Notes: generated from the sequence alone by a model not told the origin. DNA of 64,000 nt from Forficula auricularia (GCA_024734495.1 JALMQS010000030.1:35323555-35387554); one strand, 5' to 3'. Shown: positions 34,040 to 44,084, counted from the first letter of the stretch. A program made the numbers and translations.

Positions 34040-34945
34040 ATATATATATATTTCATTTGTTAGAGACTATAGTTTCGAAGATTTTGATTGCACTAACAGT
34101 CTTTTTAATTAGAAATATTCCGTCTGTTATTTCTCATGGGTTGAAATATCTGATCGGATTATTCTTTTGTTGAGTTATCAGCTTACTACAATAACTAAAC
34201 GAATTTACCAACATTCAATAGGACATTTTATCCAATATCATCATCATTGAGTATACAGTCCTAAGACATGACAAGATGCAACAATCCGTCTCCACTCGAC
34301 TCTGTCCCCCGCCAGCTGTTTGACCTCTCTAAATGTCTGGCATCCCATATCCCCAATTATTTGGTTGAAATATTCTAATCTGGTTCTTCCCCTTCCCCTT
34401 TTCTTCCCACCTCCCCCTCCAAGATATCCCTAAGCAGTCCCCATGTCTCAGTGTGTGCCCCATCATCTGACCTCTTCTCTTCTTCAGACTCTTCCACAAG
34501 GTTCTTCTTTCTCCGATTCTTCCAAGAACTTCTTCATTTGTAATTTTATCCATCCATTTGATATTCATCATTCTTCTGTAGCACCACATTTCGAAAGCCT
34601 CCAATCTCTTTCTCTCGCTTTTCCAATTGTCCAGGTTTCACACCCGTACATGGCTATGCTCCATACATATGTCTTCAATAGCAACTTCCTGTTTGCTAAG
34701 CTGATTGAGGAGGAGCATAGTAGTTTTTGTTTGAATTAAACCCCATTTTTGCTTGGGGAATTCTTGATTTAATTTCGTTTTTGCTCCTCCCATCCCATGT
34801 TATTTTACTTCCTAGGTAGCGGAATTCTTAACTCCTTCTAGGTTTTCTTTTATCCAATATAAATAACACATATACTATTTCGAATTAACAAGACTGATGA
34901 TAAAAGTCAAACTTTCGAAAATATAATCTCTAACAAATAAATTAT
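34040..34945. mobile_element. PLE-derived foldback split by an RTE insertion
   Basis: Left arm TTTGTTAGAGACTATAGTTTCG (34056-) and right arm ending TCTCTAACAAAT (~34937) are complementary. Both carry a hammerhead-like region: right, plus strand 34894-34925, CTGATGA then CTTTCGAAAATA; left, decayed. The 609-bp RTE fragment sits between them with its own TSD. A single-arm relative with a better core is at 53925-54090. Confidence 0.6.
34239..34847 (-). pseudogene. RTE-type LINE fragment, 5' truncated, 13-bp TSD
   Basis: Flanked by the exact 13-bp TSD TTTTATCCAATAT (34226-34238 and 34848-34860). The minus strand ends in (ATG)n at the 3' junction. It encodes KTYVWSIAMYGCETWT, then a frameshift just after TIGKA, then EAFEMWCYRRMMNIKWMDKI to LRHG, then a second frameshift before the RGRPRLEYF-equivalent region. 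Frame changes and substitutions mark a dead copy. It is very close in sequence to the 30.7-kb copy, so both probably came from one active lineage. Confidence 0.88.
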
Positions 34946-36007
34946 AATTACCTATACAGATATTTATATAACAAATTTATATTCGATATTTATATGTATA
35001 TGTTTATTCGCATCAAGCAGAGTATAACATCATTTATTTCCTTTTATGAATTCTTCAATAGGCTGTCTCGAAAAGAAAATATTTAAATATTTATATTCGA
35101 TTACAAGATTCTGCCAAGACAGAAAGACCAAGCGAAATAAAAACATGTAAAAACTAGGACTAAGTCCTTCTTCAAATGACTAATTTTATATGACAAAACT
35201 GATTATACAACTGAATTATACAACTGAGAAAATACATTAGATAATGTTGAAAATGATCAAAGGCATTCTCCCATTATTTTTTGTTCCCTTCTTTAAGCTC
35301 TCTTCAAATTCAAGTGGGGCATTAAATTTATCACATCGTCTTTTTCAAGGGGTTGATCTGTTTATTTTTGCATAGATATAATTTATAACGAGAGAGCAAG
35401 ATGTTTTATCAACTCAAATACTTCATGAACAAAGCAATACGGAAACGGCCAATAAAGTTGTACATTTTATTATTATTAATTGTTCTAACACTATTCTCTC
35501 TGCTTTTTATGCATTTATTCATGGCAATTTATATATTACCAGGATATTTATTATAGTGTATTCAAATTTGATTTAATAAATTACTAACGAGTAAAGTTAT
35601 AGTTGCTGTTTAAATTAAGTCAGGTTTCATGACAATGATAAGAATAGTATTAATCAAATTGTATTTAGTCCTTTATATTCCACACAATAAAGGAAAATGA
35701 TTATTTGGTCGCTTGACAAATTGTTAGTTGTAGGTACGTGGGTATATACAAAAGATGTTTGAAAAAGAGATTGAAAAAGATGATAAACGTTAATTAGAAA
35801 TGTGTCTATCACAATAACTCTATACCAACCATTATTCTCTCAGGATTATTTTAATTTCAATATCAATTTACTGAAAGGAAAGAGACGAGTGTTTACACAT
35901 TGTTAAATGGGACTGTGACTTCTCAATTTTGTACTAAGCTTAGTAACGAACATTCGGCACGTTTTGGGAAGAAGCAATAATTATTGCAATTTTATTTGAG
36001 ACTCTAA
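34946..36007. other. No gene; diverged repeats
   Basis: 35001-35050 resembles the 'CATCAAGCAGAG...TTTATGAA' phrase seen at 8400, 39430 and 46015. 35230-35500 is the partner of 32440-32790. The rest is featureless AT-rich DNA. Confidence 0.4.
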
Positions 36008-36010
36008 TAA

Positions 36011-36911
36011 CACTGCTCGACAAAAATTAAAGAACGATTTCTCCCCGTAAACCTAACAATGGATTCCAGTAGAGTTTCATACGCTGATTTTCATACAATT
36101 TCCCGATTTTTTACAACACCTCAGAGTTTTGAGATATTATCGGTCAAAATGACGAAAAATGGCATTTTGACCTATTTTCGAGTCCCATTAAATATTAAAA
36201 GCAATATTTGAAATCAAAATATTTTGTTAACATAATATAAAACAGTTTTCTTTGATTTTCAAATTGCCACTTGAATTTAGGTCAATTAGAACTCGAGTTA
36301 TAGCTAAAAGACTTAGACCATATGTTTTTATCCATGTTTTTTAACAAATTGAAAGTTTTTTGCCGAGAGTAGCAGAATTTTTATATATTGAAGGAGACAA
36401 TAAAAGAGTGTGTCTTCTGCTGGAATTATAAATTTTATTTATTTATAACGAGACTATAGTTTCGAGGGCTTTGCCCTCTTCATTATTCTATTACAATGGA
36501 TTCACAGGAATTAATTTATGAATCGTTATAAATAAGTAAAATGTATAATTCCAGCAGAAGACAAACTCTTTTATTGTCTCCTTCAATGTTTTTTATCCTT
36601 TATAATCACGCAGTTTTAGTTTTTTAGCTATAACTCGAGTTCTAACTGAGCTAAATTCAAGTGGTAATTTGAAAATCAAAGAGGAAGCTGTTTTCTATTG
36701 CGTCAACAAAATATTTTGATTTCAAATATTGCTGTTTAATATCTAATGGGACTCGAAAATAGGTCAAAATGGCTTTTTCGTCATTTTAACCGATAATATC
36801 TCAAAACTCTGACGTGTTGTAAACAATCGGAAAATTGAATGATAATCAGAGTAGAAAACTCTAGTGGAATCCATTGTTAGGTTTAAGAGGAAAAATTTTT
36901 CTTGATCAGTG
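36011..36911. mobile_element. Harbinger-like long-TIR MITE, copy 3, with nested PLE
   Basis: Ends CACTGCTCGACAAAAATTAA and TTCTTGATCAGTG with TAA on each side (36008-36010, 36912-36914). The arms pair through CCTAACAATGGATTCCAGTA / GGAATCCATTGTTAGG, GAGATATTATCGGT and AACTCGAGTT. A 242-bp PLE-derived foldback occupies 36344-36585 close to the centre. Without it the element would be ~650 bp, like copy 2. Confidence 0.8.
36344..36585. mobile_element. PLE-derived mini-foldback, 10-bp TSD
   Basis: The exact TSD ATGTTTTTTA lies at 36334-36343 and 36586-36595. A left tail of about 46 nt (with TTGCCGAGAGTAGCAG) precedes the arms TGAAGGAGACAATAAAAGAG (36390-) and complement (to 36585). Between the arms a minus-strand hammerhead remnant reads (A)TGAAGAGGGC...GCCCTCGAAACTATAG. 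The same element, 197 bp, is at 45548-45744. Confidence 0.85.
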
Positions 36912-36914
36912 TAA

Positions 36915-37260
36915 TTACTCAAAATACACATTTTCTGACATGTAAATTTTTAGGTGTTTCTTATGTATTTCGGCACCTAAAAACGAATGTAAAATAAAAA
37001 ATTTGTCTATCATCTAAAGATTTTTAGTAAAATAATTTACTTTTGGTAATTTATCAAAATATATTAAAGCGTTACAGGGGCAGCACAGGTTCCTGGGTCT
37101 TTAGAGTTCTATAGAGGGTTTATTTTTGAGGTGCATCTTTTTAACATTCGATAATATTAAAAAAGCATAAATAATTTTTTCTCGAGGAACTACATATACT
37201 TATTTGCTAGGTATGATATTTGTGTTTTAATTAAAATTTTTTTTTTTTCAATCTTAAAAT
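36915..37260. other. No gene recognised
   Basis: AT-rich; nothing identifiable. Confidence 0.3.
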
Positions 37261-37262
37261 AA

Positions 37263-37973
37263 GCTGACGTGTTCTGATGTGGCCATCCACTTGACTTTAC
37301 CATACAACCTGGCCCCTAAAATTATTTATAATTATGTAGGGGGGTTAGTTTTTGTATTTTTATACTTCTGGGGTCCCACTGATTATGTATACAACATTTG
37401 GTTGAGTTTGGTAAATGACCAAGATTTTCATTTTTCGATCTTATACCAGCCCCACCCACAATTAGGGCGGTTAGTTTTTGCATTTTTAGACTTCTGGGGG
37501 TCCACTGATTATGTATAGAAAATTTGGTTGAGTTTGCTCAAATAACCTAGATTTTTAATTTTTAACCCCCCCCCCTCTCCACCTCCCTTAATTTTGGGTC
37601 GATATGCACCAAAATCTAATGAGCTCTTAATCTCAATGGACCAAAACTACGTGTGAAAACTGGTAACGATATTCAAACTAGTTTTTGAGCTAGCTCGTCC
37701 ACAAATATTTGGTAACGCACAGACCAACGGACAACCAGACAACCAGACTAACTAACAGACATTTTGACAAAACAATTATTATCTCGAAAAATATATTTTT
37801 TTCGATGTTTAGTTATTTGAGCTTTTTTGTAGAGCGGAATTCCATGGTTTGGCTTAATTTTTTTAATCAAAATAGTTTCAGCCGTTTTTTAGATATTTCG
37901 AAAAAAAGAAGGAAAAAACACTTTTTTCATGCACGATTACAATACTTGACCATACCCTGTATGGTGAAGTAAA
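37263..37973 (-). mobile_element. Family A copy A5
   Basis: In the reverse sense: CTGACGTGTTCTGATGTGGC at 37263, C-rich blocks, ACAACCAGACAACCAGACTA microsatellite at ~37734, and the terminal hairpin ATACCCTGTATGGTGAAGT at ~37970. Full length. Open frames over it (e.g. 37279-37518) are repeat-derived and also occur in other copies. Confidence 0.7.
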
Positions 37974-38334
37974 AATTATAAATGGAAATAATTATTTTTT
38001 CTGTAATTTTAATATATGATGGAAGATGATTGGAAAAAGAATCCTAAAAAATATTAAATTTCTGTTTTTTAATTTGAAAAATTAATAAAATGTTGATTAA
38101 AGAGGATAAAGAAAGTGAATATCGTATGTCCTACACACCAGTTTATTTTTAATCTGTATTAAAAAATTGCAATTCAAAGGATTCAAGAACTTTAAAATAT
38201 TCCGTGGTTGACTTGGAGACTTAAACATTCGTATAAAATTTGTCTAAAACATAAGTAACTATACTTTAAATAAAAAAAGCCGCGAAAAGGAAAAATGATA
38301 TTCAATCTAAAGAGCATTCCTGTGCATTTTAGGT

Positions 38335-38415
38335 GGGATCATCCGTTGCCTAGTTGGTAAAGGCGCTCTTCGGCTAAAGAGAGAGACACGGGTTCGAATC
38401 CCATCTGTTGTTCAA
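38335..38415 (+). repeat. tRNA-like sequence (pseudogene or SINE head)
   Basis: A-box-like TGCCTAGTTGGTAAAGGCG and a strong B box CGGGTTCGAATCCC. A CTCTT/AAGAG anticodon-like stem is present, but the acceptor stem does not pair and the anticodon loop is the wrong size. A functional tRNA is therefore unlikely. A/T-rich sequence follows. Confidence 0.5.
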
Positions 38416-38512
38416 TTCATTTTTCCTTTTCAAAAAATATTAAAATAATTTTCTAAATATGTAGAATTAACATAAAAATTATTTAACTTTCGCGGCTCAA
38501 ATTTCTTTATTA

Positions 38513-39049
38513 TTATTATTATTTGTTGCGTTTGGACCCTTGGGATCACGCAAAGCTTGATGTTTCTTTCTAGTTGGACCTTCCACGCCTCTATCTTTTT
38601 CTGGAACATGTTATTGAGTTCCATGATCAGGGTATGTAATTTTTCCTGGCCGGATGAGTGTGTTGATGTTAAAGGTGCCCGGGTATGTATGGATTTTTGA
38701 CGTTATTCTTCCATTGTTTCTTCCTTGACCTCGTGATGGTCCGAGTCCCCCAGAATCTGAATGCCCGGTTGCCACTCGAGGGTGGGTGGATTGGTTACCA
38801 CCTGGGGTAGTCATGTTTTTGCCTCTCACGATTCATGGTTGCTTGTTACGAAATTTTGTCCTGCACATGCGCGAGGTTTTGTAGAACCAGAGATTGCCAG
38901 TTTCTGGATCCGAGGGGGCGGTTTTTTATTATTTTCAAATAAATTCACTTTGCTTCTTGCTGGGATCGAACTGATGAAGTTTAGGTTGATGTTCTCCTAA
39001 TCGGATTAGAAAAGTTCGTGATTTAACCGATTACGCTACCGACCCCTCT
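38513..39049 (-). mobile_element. tRNA-headed LINE-derived composite retroposon, 15-bp TSD
   Basis: TSDs of 15 bp with one mismatch, CAAATTTCTTTATTA (38498-38512) and CAAATTGCTTTATTA (39050-39064), define a 537-bp minus-strand insertion. Its 5' end (39049-~38950) is tRNA-like: GGGTCGGTAGCGTAATCGG and B box CAGTTCGATCCCAG. The middle encodes GTFNINTLIRPGK, resembling the N-terminal start of LINE endonucleases (TWNVRTL...GK), then shifts frame into LHTLIMELNNMFQK. The 3' end is an (ATA)n tail. It looks like an internally deleted LINE joined to a tRNA head. Confidence 0.6.
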
Positions 39050-39301
39050 CAAATTGCTTTATTAGTATAAATAAATAGAATTTGTGTAAAATATTAAAAA
39101 TACAGTCTAATGACAACTTTGAAGCAAAAATAATGGTTTAGAATAAAATCATATTAATAGAGAAAGTAAGAGAAAGTTGACTATTACCTTGGAAAACGAG
39201 TCGTCATTGTGACCCGTGTGTTCTCACTCATTTAAGGCTGAAGTCAAAAGCTGCCCGGTCTGCTGATCAGCAAAACTGTAACACACAAAAGAAAAAGAAC
39301 A

Positions 39302-39500
39302 ATGAAATACATTTACTATTATAAAGAGAAATCAATGAGGTTGTTCTGTGCTTGGCGAAAATAAATATATACCTACATATATTCAAAATATAAATTTGTA
39401 TAAAAATTTGGTATATATGTGTACTATATGTTTATTTGCATTAAGCAGAGGACAACCTCATTAATAAATCTTTATAATAGTAAATGTATTTCAATATTTT
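39302..39500. repeat. Foldback, ~70-bp arms
   Basis: GAAATACATTTACTATTATA (39304-) pairs with TATAATAGTAAATGTATTTC (~39472-39491). Inside the arms, AATCAATGAGGTTGTTCTGT pairs with GCAGAGGACAACCTCATT. The 'CAAGCAGAGGACA...CATTGATTT' words recur at 8400, 35010 and 46015. No hammerhead core here. Confidence 0.7.
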
Positions 39501-39897
39501 TATGAAGAGATTTATGAATCAACAACTCTAATACTCTCGATAAAACAAATATTTTCAATTACTGTTATAAACCTATTTTTTTATATCAGTATAAATAGTC
39601 AACATACAAATAAATACTTTTGTTAAAATCCTAAAAAGTAAATGTAATCTTTTCTTTTCAAATAATAAAAATCAAATTGTACCAAAATATTGCTTAAGGG
39701 GTAAAAAGCAAAGACATATCTACGATTGAATCCTTATCTAGACGATAATTTACTTCTAATACAATGAGAAGATGTTTGGGAAAGTCATTTGGATAGCCAA
39801 GTTATTTTATATAACATAATAGTGAATTCCTTTTTCCTTATTTGAAAATTAATAAAACTATGATTTGTAATTAAAGAAGGTGCCTTATGCACTAGAT

Positions 39898-40096
39898 TTT
39901 TTTTTAAATTTATTTATTTATTTTGGCTTTTCGGCCTTTTTAGCCATAAGCCTATTTATGATACTAATTATTTTATTTTTTTAATTTGTCTCTACCCCCC
40001 GGGGTCAGGTTTTAGCCGGATGCCTCGAGTCGGATTCGAACCCAGGTCCACTTGGTTAGTAGGCTGACATGCTAACCCCTAACCTACCCGACCCCC
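39898..40096 (-). mobile_element. tRNA-derived SINE (type 2), copy 2
   Basis: Same family as 23849-24030. On the minus strand: GGGTCGGGTAGGTTAGGGG head, B box GGGTTCGAATCCGACTCG, GGCATCCGGCTAAAACCTGA body, and a long A-rich 3' end at ~39898-39930. TSDs are not clear, so probably an older copy. Confidence 0.75.
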
Positions 40097-40099
40097 TTC

Positions 40100-40555
40100 A
40101 CCTAGTTTATTTTTAAATTAATTAAAAACTACGAATTATTACCTGGAGAACGAGACGACATGGTAACCCGTGCGTTCTCGCTCACTTAACGGTAAAGACT
40201 GAGACCAAGCCAAGCGCTCGCTGGCTGGCCACTTATCAATTTCCGCGAAATGTTTTTCACTTGATTTGGAGTTTTTATTTAATATTATCATTTCAAATTA
40301 GAATAGAGACACCCGTTTGTTCTCGCGTCTCGGGATAGAAATTATAGAAGAAATTTTCGGGACGTCGACCCCGGGAATTTTGACAAAATGCATAACATGA
40401 TGGATTTTAAATCATATCTTTTCAGCCACGTTGGCTTTGGCACCTCATTTTTTATTTATTTATTTTGTTTTTTACGGGCCCAAATTTTTTTAAAAATAAT
40501 ATTAAAATGTATACAAAAGTGAAACCGCTAATTATATAATTCAAAATAGTGAACA
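40100..40555. other. No gene recognised
   Basis: Contains the 40138-40235 repeat noted above and a short G/C-rich spot (GGGACGTCGACCCCGGGAAT, 40359-). Otherwise AT-rich. Confidence 0.3.
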
Positions 40556-40559
40556 ACAA

Positions 40560-40790
40560 AATAAAAGACAAAATACTTACTTATTGACTCTTTATATATT
40601 TCAAGGTATGACCGTATGAGCGCATTTTTAAGAGTTCAGAAATACTTCTTTTATTCCAGAACTCCTGAAGATGGCCTCATACCCGGAAATATATATAGAG
40701 TCAATAAGCATTTTGTCTTTAATTTTGTGAAACCTACCTAGTAATTTATATTTTAAATTAATTTATTTATTGATCTTAATTCCCTTTTAG
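40560..40790 (+). mobile_element. PLE pseudo-LTR foldback with degenerate hammerhead
   Basis: Arms AAAGACAAAATACTTACTTA / TAAGCATTTTGTCTTT flank CTGAAGATGGCC...CCCGGAAATATATA (40673-40697). There stem II has slipped and one core base is changed. The tail AATTTTGTGAAACCTACCTA follows, as at 19.4 kb. It lies just upstream of a PLE reading-frame remnant. Confidence 0.55.
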
Positions 40791-40805
40791 AATAGATGTT
40801 GATTT

Positions 40806-41131
40806 TCTTCTAAGATAGAGTGTAAAGACTGCAAAAAAAATATATTGGTGAAACAAAAAGAAAATTGAAGACAAGATTGATAGAACATGAGAAGTCTGTA
40901 ATACATAAAAATCTTGTGTCGGCGTTAGCCATACATGCAATAGATAAGGTTCATAATTTTAAATTTGAGGACACGAAAATTTTATACGCGGAAAGTAATA
41001 CTTTCAAAAGAAAATTCTATGAATCAGTGTCTATAAGAAAAAATCTAGAAAAAACTGTTAATTTCAAGGTAGATACGGAAAATAATAGTAGATATTATTC
41101 TGGAATATTGAATAAGATCAGCGAACGTTAA
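40806..41131 (+). pseudogene. Penelope-like element, GIY-YIG endonuclease C-terminus
   Basis: Read in two frames, it gives IECKDC, then (after one missing A in a run of eight, 40833-40840) YIGETKRKLKTRLIEHEKS, SALAIHAIDKVHNF, KILYAESNTFKRKFYESVSI and a short tail ending ILNKISER-stop at 41131. This is the GIY-YIG nuclease fused to the reverse transcriptase in Penelope-like elements. Visible: the paired cysteines, the YIG tyrosine, the active-site Arg in KTRLIEH, and the catalytic Glu in FYESVSI. The reverse transcriptase domain is absent, so this is a 5'-truncated, frameshifted remnant. It establishes PLEs as the source of the surrounding hammerhead repeats. Confidence 0.85.
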
Positions 41132-41171
41132 TTACTAGATTAGATTAGAGTATTTTAAGGGTTTTGGATTT

Positions 41172-41745
41172 TTACTTTATCCAATGCGAAGCATGGGTAA
41201 AGTATTGTAATCGGTCTCGTGGCAAGCGCGACTTCAAAGGTTCCTCAGGTAAAGACTACGGAACCCATGGTCTCAATTAAAGTTTCAAATTGTAGTATTC
41301 ATTTAGATTGAATTTTAGCACGTGGCGGTTTTGCTAAAAATAACAGGCGTCTCGCCCACAGCCCACAAATTTTTTTCAGGAAGTGCGTGCGGATGGATGT
41401 ATGTTATCGTTTTTTTCGTTCACGATTTTTTCCACACCTTTGAACCGATTGAAATGAAATTGAAAACCTACCATTATTTTAACAAAATGAAGCGCTTATT
41501 AGTTTTTGGTACATAACGGCCCACTAACATTAGTACTTTATTTCAATACTTTTTTAGTTTTTTCTAAATATTTTGAAAATAACTAAACCAATTTTGATGA
41601 AATTTAATATTGTAATTAAGTACCGTGAGGACCATCAAAAAGGCCATATAAAGTTTTTTGTAAAATTATATTTTAAAGTACTTTACTCTAGAATAAGATA
41701 GTAGTACATTGGATAAAGTTTAGCAACGATTCGTTGCAGTTTATT
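41172..41745 (+). mobile_element. DINE-1/Helentron-like element, family B, copy 1
   Basis: 5' hairpin ACTTTATCCAATGC-gaa-GCATGGGTAAAGT at 41174. Body with CAAGCGCGACTTCAAAGGTT and CACACCTTTGAACCGATTGA. Inverse subterminal repeat CATTGGATAAAGT at 41707-41719, then a 3' hairpin GCAACGATTCGTTGC (41723-41737). This is the documented DINE-1/HINE layout of subterminal inverted repeats with a 3' stem-loop. Non-coding. Confidence 0.65.
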
Positions 41746-42042
41746 TCCTGGTGTAGAGAGACGGACATTTTCATGTTTTTTGATGAAATTTTAGAATGTG
41801 AGTGGGGTGGTGGAATGTTTTTGGGTTGGCAATACATTTTGGGGGATTTAACGTTTCGAGATGTGTGTTCACTGGCGCTTTGTGTGTGGATAATTGAAAT
41901 TCTTTGTGTTTTCGGATAAATAATTAGATAAAAAATATAGAAAAGGAATTATTAATAGCTTATAATATGTATTCATATGATACAAGATGTGATTTGATTG
42001 GATTCAACTAGATTTAAGATTGTTTCAAGGTATGTTTGATGC

Positions 42043-42241
42043 TAATTAATAAAGTAAAGGGTGTGTAGTTTCACAGTGAATGAAATAAAACTCAAAGCGG
42101 CTTATACAAACTCAATATATTTCGGATTATTAGTCCATCATCAGGAGTTTACAGGTTAAAACTGACTACACACCCTTTACTTTATTAATTAATATCATGT
42201 TTCACCTAAAACCTACACCACTTTCTCTAAGTAAAAAAAAA
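42043..42241. mobile_element. Short PLE insertion, 11-bp TSD
   Basis: The exact TSD ATGTTTGATGC (42032-42042 and 42242-42252) bounds a 199-bp element. Left: a full pseudo-LTR with a minus-strand hammerhead-like core (42113-42150: CTGATGA, extra T, GGA...TCC, GAAATATAT). Right: a short inverted arm ACTACACACCCTTTACTTTA and the tail ATGTTTCACCTAAAACCTAC. The pseudo-LTR is ~95% like the one ending the large palindrome at 42555. Confidence 0.85.
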
Positions 42242-42350
42242 ATGTTTGATGCTTTTTTTGATGTAAGAAAAAATGTAAAAAATGTGTGATATGTGTTTAG
42301 TTATTTCTAAGATTGTATATATTGGAAATAATGAAAGGATGATTTTATTT

Positions 42351-42395
42351 TTAGGCTGATGATGACATAACTGTAGATGTCGAAACGACCTGATA
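42351..42395 (+). ncRNA. Hammerhead-like motif with mutated cleavage context
   Basis: Stem I TTAGG/CCTGA, core CTGATGA, extra T, 5-bp stem II GACAT/ATGTC with loop AACTGTAG, GAAAC, then GA instead of the expected GUC. The fold is kept but the U of the NUH triplet is replaced, so cleavage is unlikely. Confidence 0.5.
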
Positions 42396-43213
42396 TAACA
42401 ATAAAATAAAAATAAATGGAAAAAATATAACCGTGTTATTATTTTTTGAAACAAAGAAAATCAACACCTATTCTAAAAGAGAATTAAGATCATCAGAAGA
42501 TAAATAAATAAATTAATATAAATAAAATTCTCAGATCCAATCTTATAAATTATAGTTAATAGAGTAAAGGGTGTGTAGTTTCACAGTGAATGAAATAAAA
42601 CTCAAAGAGGTTTATACAAACTCAATATATTTCGGATTATTAGTCCATCATCAGGAGTTTACAAGACAATACTAATAATAATTGAACGAGTGGTCGCCAT
42701 TCTTGACATTCAAATCATGGTTCCCAATATAACAAAATATAACATTCAAATCTTACACAAGAAAAACACCAATGAAAATTTAAAATTTAAAAAATTTAAA
42801 AAAAAAATTGTTTTACAAAGATTTTTCTTTTTTAATTATAAAATATATAAATGTAAATATAAGAAATCTAAGTAAATATGAATATTAATATAAATAAAAA
42901 TTACAAGTATAAATATAAAGTCTTTTTAGAATTGAATTAGAAAGTAAAATTACAAATTTAAGTCATAGACACAAAATTAATTATAAATATCAGTTTACAA
43001 ATAAGCCTAAATAACATATAGAGATGAAGAATTAAGATAAAATATAATAGGGATAAATTAGATGAGATAAATTACAATATACAACAATTTTTGTGGTTAT
43101 CTCATATATCAAACTGTCATTTATTTTAAAGACTGAAGGCGCGTGATTTGAATTTAATTTTGATTGTAATTTGGGAAATAGTATATATTTGAGAGAGACT
43201 GAGGTTAAGTTTT

Positions 43214-43282
43214 TTAATTTTTGTTAATTAGTAGATCTATTATTGTGGAATTTCTAATGTCCTGCTGGTTATTGAGAATTTT
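43214..43282 (-). pseudogene. PLE ORF C-terminus, left arm
   Basis: Mirror image of 43298-43366 with the same residues and stop. Its presence in both arms shows that the palindrome consists of two copies of the same PLE 3' end rather than one hairpin-ended element. Confidence 0.75.
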
Positions 43283-43297
43283 ATCTTTTTAAAAGAT

Positions 43298-43366
43298 AAA
43301 ATTCTCAATAACCAGCAGGACATTAGAAATTCCACAATAATAGATCTACTAATTAACAAAAATTAA
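43298..43366 (+). pseudogene. PLE ORF C-terminus, right arm
   Basis: Encodes KILNNQQDIRNSTIIDLLIN then KN-stop. It aligns with ILNNQLETTKSTIIDLLINQI in the 61-kb PLE, the end of the GIY-YIG-containing protein. Upstream codons are lost at the palindrome centre. Confidence 0.75.
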
Positions 43367-43920
43367 AAAACTTAACCTCAGTCTCTCTCAAATATATACT
43401 ATTTCCCAAATTACAATCAAAATTAAATTCAAATCACGCCTTCAGTCTTTAAAATAAATGACAGTTTGATATATGAGATAACCACAAAAATTGTTGTATA
43501 TTGTAATTTATCTCATCTAATTTATCCCTATTATATTTTATCTTAATTCTTCATCTCTATATGTTATTTAGGCTTATTTGTAAACTGATATTTATAATTA
43601 ATTTTGTGTCTATGACTTAAATTTGTAATTTTACTTTCTAATTCAATTCTAAAAAGACTTTATATTTATACTTGTAATTTTTATTTATATTAATATTCAT
43701 ATTTACTTAGATTTCTTATATTTACATTTATATATTTTATAATTAAAAAAGAAAAATCTTTGTAAAACAATTTTTTTTTTTTAAATTTTTTAAATTTTAA
43801 ATTTTCATTGGTGTTTTTCTTGTGTAAGATTTGAATGTTATATTTTGTTATATTGGGAACCATGATTTGAATGTCAAGAATGGCGACCACTCGTTCAATT
43901 ATTATTAGTATTGTCTTGTA

Positions 43921-43960
43921 AACTCCTGATGATGGACTAATAATCCGAAATATATTGAGT
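43921..43960 (+). ncRNA. Hammerhead-ribozyme-like motif (GAAAU type)
   Basis: CTGATGA, extra T, stem II GGA...TCC with loop CTAATAA, GAA, then ATAT as the minimal self-complementary helix III. The upstream ACTC and downstream TGAG could form stem I. The same motif is mirrored at 42621-42660 and 42111-42150 (minus). Confidence 0.55.
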
Positions 43961-44084
43961 TTGTATAAACCTCTTTGAGTTTTATTTCATTCACTGTGAA
44001 ACTACACACCCTTTACTCTATTAACTAACATCATGTTTCACCTAAAACCTACACCACTTTCCATAAGTAAAATTATAAATTATA

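Larger units (their letters stand above)
39181..40235 (+). repeat. Direct ~95-bp repeats at 39181-39280 and 40138-40235
   Basis: Both contain ATTACCT(T)GGA(G/A)AACGAG, a 'GTGACCCGTG(T/C)GTTCTC(A/G)CTCA' stretch and AAGACTGAG-like sequence. The intervening 850 bp holds a foldback (39302-39500) and a SINE (39898-40096). The sequence is unknown; relatively C/G-rich for this window. Confidence 0.5.
42555..44072. mobile_element. Head-to-head PLE palindrome, 12-bp TSD
   Basis: The exact TSD TTATAAATTATA lies at 42543-42554 and 44073-44084. Two ~736-bp nearly identical arms are symmetric about 43290. Each is the 3' part of a PLE running outward: C-terminal codons, an untranslated region of ~560 bp, then a pseudo-LTR with hammerhead core (minus 42621-42660, plus 43921-43960). 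A 46-nt tail (44027-44072) occurs on the right only, containing ATGTTTCACCTAAAACCTAC. Both arms are truncated at the same base, so one insertion event probably made the dimer. Confidence 0.9.

Noticed and set aside
38335..38415. Functional tRNA gene
   Set aside because: B box is good, but the acceptor stem does not pair and the anticodon loop is malformed; a tRNA-derived repeat is more likely.
42690..43890. Matching 61- and 66-residue frames on opposite strands
   Set aside because: They are the same untranslated PLE sequence read in the two arms of the palindrome, not genes.
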